From NCBI GenBank assembly GCA_963702995.1, contig OY969783.1, forward strand, positions 5,084,001 through 5,148,000: a stretch of DNA of 64,000 nt. The letters run 5' to 3'. Shown here piece after piece: positions 19,362-28,828 of the stretch. The notes under the pieces were generated by a model, which searched no databases, was not told the DNA's origin, and saw only the letters and a list, made by a program, of their open reading frames with translations. How positions within the stretch are numbered: the stretch's first letter is position 1; each line of letters begins with the position of its first letter. The position numbers were made by a program, and so were the translations under genes. Source of the stretch: MFD04580-c1 sp963702995 (lineage in GTDB: Bacteria > Planctomycetota > Phycisphaerae > Tepidisphaerales > Tepidisphaeraceae).

Positions 19362-19608
19362 GCGAGGCAATTTCGTGGAATCCTCGGCCGCGTCAAGCCC
19401 GGCCCGGCCGGCGTCCACTGCCGCTGCGAACATGCCGCGCCGCCTCGGCGCGCGTTCGACCGCGTAACTTGCAGAAGTTAAAGAGCTTGCGGTCGCAGCG
19501 CGGCTGCGTTCGGCGTTGCGTCGCGTCGGCTAACCTGACCGGCCGCGGCGTGTCTAGAATGAGGTAACGACGTCGCCGCGTTGTCCAGGCGACGAGAGGA
19601 GCTTGATC

Positions 19609-20274
19609 ATGAAACGTTTACTTCTGGGTGGAGCGGTTTTCGGCCTGCTGAGCGCGTTTTCTCCGGCGATGGCCTTGGCGGATCATGGCCGTGGCGGGGG
19701 TGGCCGTTCGGAAAGCGTGGGTCGAGGGTACAGCGGCGGCCGCCACGAGTTCGGTGGCGAGCGGCACGAATACGGCGGCTATCATCATGACTACGGCCGC
19801 TCGAGCTTCTCGCTGGGCTTCGGGCTGTATGGCGGGTATGGCTGGGGCGGGTATTACGGTTACGGCGGCTCGTATTGTTACCCCGGGTACGCGTACTATC
19901 CTTCCGTCACTTATTACGCGCCGACATATTACGCGCCGCCGGTGACCTACTACCCCGAGCCGGTCTACGCTCCGAACTATTACTACAGCTCGTCCACCTA
20001 TTACTCTCAGCCGGCGACTACCGCGCCCCCGACGAACTACGCGCCGCCAGCCAATTATGCCCCACCGGCCAACTCCGCGGCGCCAGCCACGAACGTAGCG
20101 CCGCCGCAAGGCCCAGCCACATCCGCTCCGGCGACGGCCAGCCCCTCGTACTACGCGCCGACCGACACCTCAACGAGCTACTACCAGTCGAACGCGGCTC
20201 CCGCGCCGGCGCCCAACAACCCGGCGCCGTCGAGTTACTCATATACCTACTACCGATCCGACTACCGTCGGTAG
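19609..20274 (+). CDS. Secreted Gly/Tyr/Pro-rich low-complexity protein
   Basis: About 221 residues from ATG 19609, with a GAGGAG ribosome-binding site upstream. A cleavable signal peptide ending near AMALA is followed by a Gly/His/Arg-rich part, a GYGWGGYYGYGG segment and a long Tyr-Ala-Pro-rich tail of YYAP and NYAPP units. No enzyme domain. The composition suggests an extracellular matrix, adhesive or surface-layer role, but that is inference. A strong terminator follows 36 bp downstream. Confidence 0.8.
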   Translation: MKRLLLGGAVFGLLSAFSPAMALADHGRGGGGRSESVGRGYSGGRHEFGGERHEYGGYHHDYGRSSFSLGFGLYGGYGWGGYYGYGGSYCYPGYAYYPSVTYYAPTYYAPPVTYYPEPVYAPNYYYSSSTYYSQPATTAPPTNYAPPANYAPPANSAAPATNVAPPQGPATSAPATASPSYYAPTDTSTSYYQSNAAPAPAPNNPAPSSYSYTYYRSDYRR

Positions 20275-20310
20275 CCGTGCGAAATCGCGGTTGACCGCCC
20301 GCGTCGCAAG

Positions 20311-20375
20311 AGCCGGGATGATCGATCCTGCTGATCCGCCAACGGATCAGCATGGGTCGATCGGCCCGGCTTTTT
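20311..20375 (+). terminator. Rho-independent terminator
   Basis: Long hairpin whose inner stem pairs gctgatccg with cggatcagc around CCAA, with agccggg pairing cccggct at the base, followed by TTTTT. It ends the secreted Tyr-rich gene. Confidence 0.85.
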
Positions 20376-20489
20376 GCTGCGCCACCTCTTGAGTCAACGG
20401 CGATGATTCCCCTATGGTGACGCCCGTCCGACACCGGCCAGAAACCCCGCATGGGTCGCCGGCGCGGCGATTCACAGACGGAGCAGGCG

Positions 20490-21299
20490 ATGCGAATTGT
20501 GCGTTTTCTCTCGGGCGGAGCCGAATACTTGGGCCGAGAGATCGACGAAAAGACGGCCTACCCCATTGAGGGAAAGCTGCTTGGCGGGCCAGACGGGTGG
20601 AAGGTGCTCGACCGGGCGCTGCCGATCGAGAAACGGCTCTCCCCCTTCGTACCCACCGACATCCTCTGTATCGGGCTGAACTACCGCGAGCACGCGGCCG
20701 AGAGCGGGTCGTCGATCCCGGTTCACCCGATGCTCTTCATCAAGTCCAGCAACACGCTGAATAACCCGTTCGACCCGATTCTGATCCCGCGCCGCAGCGA
20801 TCAGATCGACTACGAGGCGGAGTTGGCAGTAGTCATCGGCCGCACGGCCAAGAACGTGTCGCGTGCTGAATCAATGGACTACGTTCTTGGCTACACCGCG
20901 GCGAACGACGTCTCGGCCCGCGACTGGCAGCGGGAGAAGTCGCTTGGCGGCGGGCAGTTTGCCCGCGGGAAAAGCTTCGACGGCTTTTGTCCGCTTGGCC
21001 CGGTGCTGGTCACGGCGGATGAAATCCCACACCCCAACGCTTTAAGAATTCGAACGCTGCTGAACGGGCAGGTCATGCAGGACCACACGACCGGCGACAT
21101 GATCTTCGACGTCCCCAGCCTTATCCAGAGCCTGAGCAGCACGATGACGCTGCGCCCCGGCGCAGTCATCCTCACGGGCACTCCGCAGGGCGTCGGCTTC
21201 GCGCGGACGCCGCCCGTTTGGATGAAGCCGGGGGATACGGTGGTGGTCGAACTTGAAAAGATCGGCCGCCTGGAGAACCCCATCGGCCGGGAGGAATAG
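20490..21299 (+). CDS. Fumarylacetoacetate hydrolase family protein
   Basis: A 269-residue protein from the ATG reading MRIVRFLSGG. The metal-binding core is visible as IDYEAELAVVIG, then AANDVSARDWQREK, FDGFCPLGPVLV and GTPQGVGFAR. Family members cleave C-C bonds in acylpyruvates and aromatic breakdown products or decarboxylate oxaloacetate. The N-terminal domain is the short form of the two-domain bacterial enzymes. No catabolic neighbours help assign a substrate. Confidence 0.9.
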   Translation: MRIVRFLSGGAEYLGREIDEKTAYPIEGKLLGGPDGWKVLDRALPIEKRLSPFVPTDILCIGLNYREHAAESGSSIPVHPMLFIKSSNTLNNPFDPILIPRRSDQIDYEAELAVVIGRTAKNVSRAESMDYVLGYTAANDVSARDWQREKSLGGGQFARGKSFDGFCPLGPVLVTADEIPHPNALRIRTLLNGQVMQDHTTGDMIFDVPSLIQSLSSTMTLRPGAVILTGTPQGVGFARTPPVWMKPGDTVVVELEKIGRLENPIGREE

Positions 21300-21384
21300 G
21301 GTGGGTCAAGTCGGATCGCGGCCGATCGCTGGCCGAGCGGGATTGCACCCCCGGTGTCGAGACGCGCACGGCAAATCTGGGGGA

Positions 21385-21423
21385 CAAAAAAAGAAAGGTG
21401 CTGGCCCAAGCGGCCGCACCTTC
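21385..21423 (-). terminator. Rho-independent terminator of the pseudopilin gene
   Basis: Read on the minus strand, AAGGTGCGGCC pairs with GGCCAGCACCTT, followed by a run of T residues (TTTCTTTTTTT). It lies about 45 bp after the pseudopilin stop. Confidence 0.8.
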
Positions 21424-21466
21424 CCTGGCTCAATGGAGAGCGTGTATTGTCTCGGCGCCCCGAGTG

Positions 21467-22027
21467 TTAGTAGCTCGAATAGGCCTTGCCGGCGCTGTCG
21501 GTGGTCACGGAGCCTGTATCGGGGGTGATGGTTCCGGCGGTTGAGTCGTAGATCCAGCCAACGCCGGGCCCGGCCGCCGTATCAATGCCGTTGGCGCCCT
21601 TGTATTGTCCGACAGTGATCGGCGGGATCATGCGAAGGTACGGGCCGTAGATGACCCCGGTACTGGTGTCTTTGGCGGTGGCGACGTTGGTCCCGGTCAC
21701 GTCGCTGAACTTCAGGAGAAGGTCGGCGACGCTGATCGAGCCGCTGGCGGTCGGGAATGAGCCATTGTGCTCGGTCTGGTACATGTCGATCGCGTTCCGC
21801 AGGATCGAGACGTTCTGCATCACGGCCGAATCGGCCGCCCCGGCGCTGCCGCGGCTCATGCGGGGGATCGCGATCGCCGCGATGATCCCGATGATCACGA
21901 CCACGATGACCAGCTCGATCAGGCTGAACCCGCGGCGGGCGGCACGGACGGCGCGACGCGTGCGAGGCGCTGGGGTTCGAGCGTGACGGGAAGGGACGTT
22001 TTGCAGGCTTTGCTCGACGGACGGCAT
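21467..22027 (-). CDS. Type II secretion/type IV pseudopilin
   Basis: A 186-residue protein from the ATG reading MPSVEQSLQNV, with AGAGGAG well placed upstream. A long basic leader of about 30 residues precedes the prepilin peptidase site RRGFSLIELVIVVVIIGIIA, where Glu+5 is present. The mature part is Ser/Gly/Thr-rich with the GspG-like QTEHNGSFPT region. It would be processed by prepilin peptidase and assembled in a T2SS or T4P-like fibre. The secreted protein encoded next to it may be a partner. Confidence 0.88.
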   Translation of the reverse strand: MPSVEQSLQNVPSRHARTPAPRTRRAVRAARRGFSLIELVIVVVIIGIIAAIAIPRMSRGSAGAADSAVMQNVSILRNAIDMYQTEHNGSFPTASGSISVADLLLKFSDVTGTNVATAKDTSTGVIYGPYLRMIPPITVGQYKGANGIDTAAGPGVGWIYDSTAGTITPDTGSVTTDSAGKAYSSY

Positions 22028-22299
22028 GTCGGAACTCCTCTGAATCCAGGAGAAGGTTTCGCCGGCTCCTATGTCTACCCTTGAAGCATCGACCGTCGTC
22101 GCCACCCGCTTAACACGGGATCCCTATTCCGGTGCTTCGATTCGACTGGAGAGCCGAAATCTGACGCGCAAAGCGCCAAATCCGAAGGAACGCAGAAAGG
22201 TGAAGGAGGAAACCAAAGGCGATCGGCCGGGAGGGTTGCTACTTCGACCCAATTGAGTTCGGCGTGGTTTTGGAGTTCGCGGCCTTCGACGCGTTCTCG

Positions 22300-22905
22300 T
22301 CAGTGATCGGTCAGCGACGCGATGGACGGAGGGGCGAGACGCAGTTCCACGGACGCCGTTCCGCTCGTGAAGAGGGCGCTGCGCTCTTTCACGCCCGAAA
22401 GCGTGAAGCCGTCGATCGACTGCCCGGGCACGAGGGTCTTCCCGTCTACCATCGCCAGGCCGCGGGTCATGGCGCCGCTTCGGGAGCTCATCACGGCGGT
22501 AAGGTGATGGCGGCCGCGAAACTCGGCGGCCCGGTCCACCAGAGGGATGACCGGATTGGGCAGTGGAGGCGCGGCGGCCACGGCCGCTGGTGGCGCCCAT
22601 CGATCGCTCGGCGTGAAGGCATCCGGGACAGAATCGCCCGAGATCGCTTCGGCCCGGGCGACTCCTGAGAGCCGCGCCGCGAGCGACGGCGCGGGCGGGG
22701 CCTGCGGGACCGGCGTGGTCGGCGTTTTCGCGGTGCGATCGTTGGGCCGAGTCAGCGTCGTTCCGACGGCGACAGGCCCCTTCGAGCCGGCCGCAACCGA
22801 CCCCGAGACGGCCTTCGACGCCGTCTGAGCGCGGTCCGCCCCAAGGGCCAATAACGCTACCCCAAGGATGCCGCCCCAAATTTTCCGTTGCGTAGTCGTC
22901 TCCAT
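22300..22905 (-). CDS. Secreted PilP/GspC-like protein
   Basis: A 201-residue protein with an N-terminal hydrophobic signal or anchor (residues about 8-28), a Pro/Ala-rich linker and a C-terminal domain of about 65 residues. The region MVDGKTLVPGQSIDGFTLSG...SALFTSGTASVELRL resembles the small beta domain of PilP/GspC (a 'G-x-x-I-x-G-x-x-L' then 'V' pattern). Its place just upstream of a pseudopilin gene supports a pilus/secretion role. The assignment is moderate. Confidence 0.6.
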   Translation of the reverse strand: METTTQRKIWGGILGVALLALGADRAQTASKAVSGSVAAGSKGPVAVGTTLTRPNDRTAKTPTTPVPQAPPAPSLAARLSGVARAEAISGDSVPDAFTPSDRWAPPAAVAAAPPLPNPVIPLVDRAAEFRGRHHLTAVMSSRSGAMTRGLAMVDGKTLVPGQSIDGFTLSGVKERSALFTSGTASVELRLAPPSIASLTDH

Positions 22906-22968
22906 CGCAAGCTGACAGACAATAGAAATCCCCGAAAATCAAACCCCGCCCCCAACCCGGCCGCCAAA

Positions 22969-23112
22969 AAAGGGTCAGAAGGTATTTCTTCGGAAACGAA
23001 ACACCTCCAGACCCCTTTACGTAGGAAAGGGGTCTGGAGGTATTTTATGAGGCGGCTTCGAAATACCTTCTGACCCTATTAAAGTGCGGAAATACCTTCT
23101 GACCCCTTTTAG
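22969..23112. repeat. Nested hairpin element built from a GGGTCAGAAGGTATTTC repeat
   Basis: An outer inverted pair (gggtcagaaggtatttc near 22973, gaaataccttctgaccc near 23070) encloses a 16-bp hairpin (acctccagaccccttt / aaaggggtctggaggt at 23008-23042). A third outer-arm copy follows at about 23091-23109 and runs into the 3' end of the next minus-strand gene. This looks like a composite REP/MITE-like element. Confidence 0.8.
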
Positions 23113-25564
23113 CGTGTCGCGTAGAGGAGGATGTTGCGGAGGAGGGCTGTGGCGGAATCGGGGTCGTAGCCGAGGATGCCGTCAACGGGCTCGCCGACCA
23201 GACCGGTTGAAAGGTCTTCGCGACTGAAGATGACAATGGCGCGGTCCCCCTCTTCGATTGCGCGGAGTCGGGACGCGTTCAGGCGGCCGGTCAGTCGCGT
23301 GCGGGCGAACTGACGGTAGGCCACGGCGGGGATCACCGCGCGGGGCAGGTTGAAGAGCTCGTGGGTCATGGGGAGCTCGGAACCGAATGAGCCGGGCGTC
23401 CCGCCGAAAAGCGTCGTCAGCTCCGCGTCGGCCGCATCGGCAAACTCACGGGAGCCGCCAGCGGCGTCAACCACCAGTGTGCCCCCGCCGGCGACGAACG
23501 TGATCAGCTCATTTCTTTGCGCCGCCGTCAGCGTGAAACGAGTCGTCCCGGTGAGATGAGCGACCTTGATCGGCGCGGGAGAGGTCTTCGGCACCCCGGC
23601 CGTCCCCGTGGCCGCCGCGCGTCGGGTCAGAAGCCCTTCGCCGAGCCGCATCGGAATGGTCTCCACCCCGATCGACAGACGGTTGCGCATGAACGCGTCG
23701 AGCCTCCGCCACCCCCCCGGCTCGGGGTCGGGGTTGTCTCCGACAAGCAGCCGGGCCACTCGAATGGTCCGACTGGCTTTTCCGATCGGCCGCTCCAGGA
23801 AAGTCTGGCCGCGGTATCGCAGGTTTCGCTTATCGATCGCGTAGACGAAAATGTCCGTCCCAAGCTCGAAAGAGCCTGATTTGGATCGAAGCACGTTCGC
23901 CTGCCACGCCTTGCCGGCGTCCCCCGGGAGCAGGAGCATCAGCTCGCGCGCGCCATTGCTCACCCCTTGGATCGTGACGTCCGCTGGCCACCGGTTGGGG
24001 CGGAAGACCGTGTCGGCCAGTAGCGGATGCGTGGCCGGCAGCGGCCGAAATTCGCGCCCGAACAATCCCTTCGCCAATAACCGGACCGATGCGGGGAAGG
24101 CATCTTTCACGGCGGCCGCAAGCGGCTGATCCGCGTTGAAAACGATCAGGCCCCCGTCCTCCACGTACTGCTTGAGCTTTGCCTCTTCTGTCGGCGAGAA
24201 GCTCAGGCCCGATTGCCCGCGATGTACAAAATGGGCGCGTCGTGCCACGTGTCGATCGGCGTCGCGAAGTTCACAATCTGCCAGTTCAGGCGAGCCTCCA
24301 GCGTGTGCCCGGCGAATGCGGCAAGGTTGGCGATGTCGCGGTGCCGCTGGTTCCAGGGGGCGTCGAACGGCCGCGTCGAGCCGTCGTCGCCGATGGAATA
24401 GTCAAGCTTGTTGGCCACCAGCGGCGCGCGGCCGTGGGTGAGGAACAGGAGGGCGAACGCCGTTTCCGTAAGGCCGTTTGCCGCGCCGCCCTGGCTAGCG
24501 TCCCAGGAACCCTCTGGTTGCTGGTGGGCCACCAGCTCCGTCGAGCCGCGGACATACCAGTCGGTCGTCCCGATCATGTGGTAGCCAGACGCGGTCCCGA
24601 TCCGCTCGACGCCGAACCACGTGTAGTTGCCGGCGACGTCGTTGAAGTGCGCCGCCATCCAGTTGATGCCGTGCTGGATCTTCGCGTCGTAATAGTTTCC
24701 GGTCGGCGGCGGGACTTCATTGCCTCGGAGCATGTCGGAGATGATGAAGAGGCTTGCGACACCGGCCGCCGTCATCGACGGCGTGCCGGTGCCGGTCGGC
24801 TGTCCATAGTCCCAGCTCCCATCGTCACATTGATCGCGACGCCACGCGTCGTTCATCAACTTCCAGACCTCGGGAGCGACCGGGATGTCGGCCATCGCTC
24901 CCGACCAGAGCCCCAGCACGCCGTACTGGCTTACGCTGTGGTCGATGCGATCGAGGCTCGCCATGTCGGTGGGGATGTCCGGGCCCGGCTGACCCGCGTA
25001 GTAGCCGAACAGCCCGCTGGACGTGCCGCTCCGATGAAGGCTGGCCGAAAGACGCCGGACGTCCGCGAGCAGATGTGCCTTGCTGTCCGCGGACGACAGC
25101 ATCGACCAGACCTCGCACCGGAGCCCCAGTGAATAGACACCGACGATGTCCGCCTGCTTCAGAAAGTTGATCGCCTTGACCATCCGCGGGTCCGACGGGC
25201 TTTCGCCCGCGCTGAGCAGCGCAAAGACGGCAAGCGACGTGAAGCCGCCCCACGTGTCTCCCTCCATCGTCACCCAATTATGCCCGAGGCGGCCGCTTGA
25301 GCTGCTCTCCTCCCATGCACCGGTCGGCTTCTGAATCGACCAGAGGAATTTCACCCCTCGCTTCACGCAGGCGTCCACCTCATCCGCCGTCGGCGTGACC
25401 GGCGTGGCTGGAGGCGCGGTCGCCGCGCCGGCCGTCCGAGGCGCAAAGAGCATCCCAACGACAACGATTGTAATGGCCTGCAAAGCCCAACGCGTCGTCC
25501 GGCGCTGATACCGGGACGACCCACCCAAGCCAGGCACCCCGACTCGCGATCGATAATGATTCAT
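23109..25564 (-). CDS. Prenyltransferase-repeat/DUF4159 secreted protein (one frameshift)
   Basis: About 818 residues after repair of one base near 24206-24207 (plus-strand GG should be GGG). The two halves then join as APILYIAGNRALSFSPTEEA. There is an N-terminal signal peptide (AITIVVVGMLFAPRTAGAA). Residues about 55-440 form an alpha/alpha-barrel with GSW-type repeats like squalene-cyclase or prenyltransferase beta folds. The C-terminal half is DUF4159, including YVEDGGLIVFNADQP and a second THUMP-like repeat region. This architecture is known in planctomycetes; the function is not established. Both halves appear as separate frames only because of the shift. Confidence 0.85.
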
Positions 25565-25989
25565 GGCTCTCCGCGAATCCGCGCGACCGCTTTCGACCGA
25601 GCGGCGTCTGTGTTCGAGTGTGTGAACCCGCTTGATTATTTCCTTCCCCTGCTCGCCTTACAACCCGTGAACCAGCGCCCTGCTCCGGTGGGCATGACAT
25701 CTCGCCTGACGCGCACCTTCGAGCCTTGTGCGAAACCGGGCGGCGTTTGACAGTAGAGCGTGCGGCTGGTTAAGGTCAACTCGGACAGTCGCGGTGGAGG
25801 CGACGGGGCTGCGGTGGGAACTTCACCAATCTTTAGAAACGGTCTTCAGCGAGAGCGATTCGCTATCGTGAAGAACTCTTTCCCTTCGGGTGACGGCTCG
25901 GCCGGGCGACAGGCTCATTTCTTTCAAGGCGGGAAATCAAGGCTGCTTCGACTCGCTCCTCGCGCGGGGCCTTTGCGCCGGTCTTCTCA
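25565..25989. other. Non-coding stretch upstream of the DUF4159 gene, with gene-tail relic
   Basis: No supported complete gene. It contains the relic at 25630-25693 described separately and presumably the promoter of the minus-strand DUF4159 gene. The stretch 25860-25989 leads into the LEPR-XLL fragment. Confidence 0.55.
25630..25693 (-). repeat. Gene-tail relic, copy 1 (GCKA...GRK-stop)
   Basis: On the minus strand this encodes MPTGAGRWFTGCKASRGRK followed by a stop. A similar tail, CPAGAGQSFKGCKAGGGRK-stop, is encoded at 30473-30530 in the same orientation. The shared pattern is faintly like a degenerate SEC-C zinc motif. The two copies bracket the scrambled island. Confidence 0.6.
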
Positions 25990-26319
25990 TTGGCCCTCCG
26001 CGACGCCGCTTCCCGCGAGATCCGGCGGGTCTGGTCGATCGCACAGCCTAAAGGTGGCGTGAAGCGCACGACCAGCGTCCCCCGAACCGCCTCCCCAATC
26101 GAGGCGCTTGAGCCGCGCCAGTTGCTCAGCGCCAACGCCTCAATGTCCCAGGAGACGACGGCGACCGAGCGCCAGTCCGTGGTCTTCGACTTTACCGCAT
26201 CCAACGATTCCGCCGACGCGCAGTTCTCCGGCAGGAGCATCAACTGGGGCGACGGACAAACCGAGAGTTTCGCCAGCGAATCCGTTACTCCCGTCCACAC
26301 CTACGGCGGGCCGCAATGA
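25990..26319 (+). pseudogene. Fragment of a LEPR-XLL/PKD-domain surface protein
   Basis: 109 codons. The LEPR-XLL-type motif (IEALEPRQLLSA) marks the N-terminus of a planctomycete exported protein. It is followed by the start of a PKD-like domain (INWGDGQTESF...PVHTYGG) and then stops abruptly. Intact relatives are hundreds to thousands of residues long, so this is a 5' remnant cut off where the scrambled island begins. Confidence 0.7.
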
Positions 26320-26549
26320 AGGCCTTCATCTTCCCCATTGCGGCCGCTTCGTTTGCTTGGGATCCCGTCAATCGCGAGTTCAAGATCCACCTTGGTGCGG
26401 CCACGGATAAAGGATCAGCATTTAAAGAGGCCGCAATCGATCTTTTGTTCGGAGGTGCCGGTGGCTTAAGCGGCAAAACTTCCGTCCGTTGGATAAGGGA
26501 AATGAAACGGGGAAATGAAACGCGGACGCAGCTAGTTTTAGGATTCTAG
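26316..26549 (+). pseudogene. Short frame of unknown origin running into repeat A
   Basis: 77 codons beginning MKAFIFPIAAASFAWD. The last dozen residues are translated from the hairpin repeat, so the natural 3' end is missing. It contains a Gly-rich LLFGGAGGLSGK stretch. No family recognised; probably a fragment of a larger Rhs-like or surface protein. Confidence 0.35.
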
Positions 26550-26556
26550 CTACGTC
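26518..26556. repeat. Hairpin repeat copy A, right arm split by the intron
   Basis: The left arm (aaacgcggacgcagctag, 26518-26535) and the first 11 bases of the right arm (ctagctacgtc) are here. The rest of the right arm (cccgttt, then cacgtct) lies at 27280 onward, after the intron. Copies B and C show the uninterrupted form. Confidence 0.88.
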
Positions 26557-27279
26557 GTGCGCCGTGAAGAGAAGGTGTGGAGTCTTGCGGGTGAAAGTCC
26601 CGCCCGGGAAACAGTCATTGCACCCGGTAGCAGTCGAGACAGTCGCGAGGGCAACCGACCGGCTGAAGCTCTCGACGGAAAGGGCTGTTTAGCAGCTCCG
26701 CGAGCTTGCAGGCCGGAACACAAGTGAAACGCCGTTGAGGCCCCGAAACAGATGATGCGGAAGCCGACCCAGCGACGTAATGGGGAAGGCCGCCGCCGTC
26801 AGTCGCAATGCCGGAACCCAAGCCGGTGGATGACATGGATCTGACGGTTCCGCCGGGGTAGAGGCGACGGCATGCAAGGACAGATTCCAGCATCAACACG
26901 GGAAGTCCAAGCGATGAGGATGCCCATGATCTTCAACTGGCGGCCCGCGAGGGCATGAGCCGGGTCGTATGGGATGGCGGAGAGGCCCGTAGTACCGACG
27001 AAGCGGGTAATGACCGTGGAGGGAAGGGGCCTTGGTTGAAGGAGTGACGGACGAAGCATCAACGGCGCACGAGGGCACTGCCTTTCGGGGCTAACACCTC
27101 ACCTTGCGTCAGGCGACGCGGAACCCGTCAGACGGGTCGGCGAAGGAATGAGACTTCCGCGTGCCGATCGTGGTCAAACCTTCTCCGAGAGCCGGATGCG
27201 GGAGATCCGCACGTCCGGTTCGATGAGCGGGACGTGGAAACGGAGCGCTCTGCGCCACCGCGCCACGTCTCGACTCTAC
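26557..27279 (+). mobile_element. ORF-less group II intron inserted in a hairpin repeat
   Basis: 723 nt starting GTGCGCCG (consensus GUGYG) and ending CTCTAC (consensus AY). Domain V is at about 27188-27220: GAGCCGGATGCGG, a GAGA-type loop, CCGCACGTCCGGTTC. Domain VI follows, pairing GACGTGG with CCACGTC and GAG with CTC and leaving a bulged A about 7 nt from the 3' end. Removing this segment rebuilds exactly the hairpin arm of copies B and C. No reverse transcriptase/maturase frame remains, so it would need proteins supplied in trans. Insertion into a hairpin is the habit of bacterial class C introns. Confidence 0.88.
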
Positions 27280-27319
27280 CCCGTTTCACGTCTTTATCCC
27301 GATTCCCGGAGTGAGTGAC

Positions 27320-27562
27320 ATGATTGGCTACTATGGGGACGCGGTGTCTGCGATCGGCCACGGCCTTGACCAAATTCTCGAAGGAGATAATGTTAAAACG
27401 AGCATCTTGGATGCTCTGGGGCGGGGAGACGAGCCGACGTATGGCCCCGATTTTTTCCTAGGGCCGGATTGGTCCAAGTCGCATCTCGAAGCAGACGGCT
27501 TTTCAGATCTCGCAGAGGCTGGTTATCCAAACATTAAGGAGTGTTGCGGTGGCGTTAGATAA
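27320..27562 (+). CDS. Small hypothetical protein of foreign composition
   Basis: 80 residues from ATG 27320 (a GTG three codons earlier is possible). Acidic, with the segment ILDALGRGDEPTYGPDFFLG. Its stop overlaps the start of the next gene by 14 bases, so the pair is coupled. The DNA is noticeably less GC-rich than the surrounding chromosome. No family recognised. Confidence 0.5.
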   Translation: MIGYYGDAVSAIGHGLDQILEGDNVKTSILDALGRGDEPTYGPDFFLGPDWSKSHLEADGFSDLAEAGYPNIKECCGGVR

Positions 27563-28646
27563 GCCTTTGGTTCGTACGGTGGCGACAGTATGCACTATCG
27601 TCATCTTGGGTGCCGTTGTTCTGGTCCATTTGACGACGACCAGCTCCCGTCGGTCATTGGCCAAGCAGCCTATTGGGGAGAAAATCGACACTGCATTGGA
27701 ACAATCGTGTAAGAGGGCGCGTTTTGAATACAAGTCTCCTGATCCGATGGAGTTCTTAGCTGAAACTTGGCCGTCAATTGTCAAAGATCAGAGGACAATA
27801 TCTATTGATCTTTTCGGCGTGGTTTTAAATGTACCGAGTGATTGCGAAACTTTGATATTCGCGTCAGACGATAGCGATCTCGCGTCGGATACTGATGTCG
27901 TAGTATCCGGTGGCACTACGAGCTCAAGTAACCCCAGCACGACTCCGTCCGTCGAGTGGACCTCCGTTAAGATCAGCAGTACTGAGTTCAGAGTTCCTGA
28001 ACAGCGTATCGTTACGGTTCGCTGGAAACGCCATGATCGCGTAGATAAACCAATTGTTTGCCTCATCCGCAATGAAAGATTCGAATTTGCTGTCAGCCTA
28101 CTAAACTCCGTAAACGAAATTTCTGCTGATCGTGAGATTCTTATAGCCGCCGGTCGTGACGCTAACAGTGAAAAGACAGGCCCGGTTGGGACCGCTATCG
28201 AAGAGGCGACTTCGCAGTCGGAGGCTAGATCCGCTATCGAAGCGTCGCAAATAAATTTTAGGTTCCTAAGCGACGAAAACCTGCTCAAAAAGATTGCGGG
28301 CGCTAGCCGAGCCGTATTGCGGAAATCCGATAGGCTTCAGGAGGCGGTTGAAAATGCGTTTCTCGTTTTTTTGAGATCGGCGTACTCAATTCAGGCGGGT
28401 TCCATCTACAGACTCGATAACGCGAATGGCCGAATTTACCTGATGCCGGATAACCAGCACGATTTCAAGCGCTCCTACCGACTTCTCGTTTTTGGAAAAA
28501 CCGGCATTTGCAAGTGGAGTGGATCGCTACGAATTTCAAAAGAAGAAAGCCGAACCGATGACCTCAAGTTGTTGAGGCTGATCGTGCCTGCGGAAAATCC
28601 TTCTCCGAGAGCCGGATGCGGGAGATCCGCACGTCCGGTTCGATGA
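27549..28646 (+). CDS. Membrane-anchored hypothetical protein, C-terminus replaced by intron sequence
   Basis: 365 codons from a GTG with AAGGAG seven bases upstream. One N-terminal membrane helix (residues about 8-28) is followed by an extracytoplasmic domain with no motif I recognise. The GC content is low compared with neighbours, which points to recent transfer. The last 15 or so residues (NPSPRAGCGRSARPVR) are translated from a copy of group II intron domain V, so the true C-terminus has been lost. Confidence 0.6.
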   Translation: MALDKPLVRTVATVCTIVILGAVVLVHLTTTSSRRSLAKQPIGEKIDTALEQSCKRARFEYKSPDPMEFLAETWPSIVKDQRTISIDLFGVVLNVPSDCETLIFASDDSDLASDTDVVVSGGTTSSSNPSTTPSVEWTSVKISSTEFRVPEQRIVTVRWKRHDRVDKPIVCLIRNERFEFAVSLLNSVNEISADREILIAAGRDANSEKTGPVGTAIEEATSQSEARSAIEASQINFRFLSDENLLKKIAGASRAVLRKSDRLQEAVENAFLVFLRSAYSIQAGSIYRLDNANGRIYLMPDNQHDFKRSYRLLVFGKTGICKWSGSLRISKEESRTDDLKLLRLIVPAENPSPRAGCGRSARPVR

Positions 28647-28664
28647 GCGGGACGTGGAAACGGA
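28599..28664 (+). repeat. Second copy of group II intron domain V and partial domain VI
   Basis: 66 bp identical to 27179-27244 of the intron, covering all of domain V and the first half of domain VI. It is fused at its 5' side to a coding region and at its 3' side directly to hairpin repeat B. Confidence 0.92.
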
Positions 28665-28668
28665 AATG

Positions 28669-28714
28669 AAACGGGGACGCAGCTAGTTTTTGGATTCTAG
28701 CTACGTCCCCGTTT
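28669..28714. repeat. Hairpin repeat copy B
   Basis: 18-bp arms (aaacggggacgcagctag and ctagctacgtccccgttt) with one mismatch and a 10-nt loop, followed by two 'ccgtttcacgtct' units. Confidence 0.9.
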
Positions 28715-28735
28715 CACGTCTTCCCCGTTTCACGT

Positions 28736-28828
28736 CTACCGAGGCCTGCGGGCGATCCTGTGGCGGGCGTGCGGGATGAGCAACTTCGCCCACTTCCGGC
28801 TTCGGGTGCTGCATGCGTTCGGGTGAGG
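28736..28828 (+). pseudogene. Transposase C-terminal remnant
   Basis: One frame reads YRGLRAILWRACGMSNFAHF followed by RLRVLHAFG and a stop. The 'NF-x-HFRLR' ending is like the C-terminus of ISL3-type transposases. Only about 30 codons remain. Confidence 0.4.

Noticed and set aside
26557..27279. Group II intron maturase gene inside the intron
   Set aside because: The only frames inside are short and interrupted; no reverse-transcriptase motif (YADD box) is visible.
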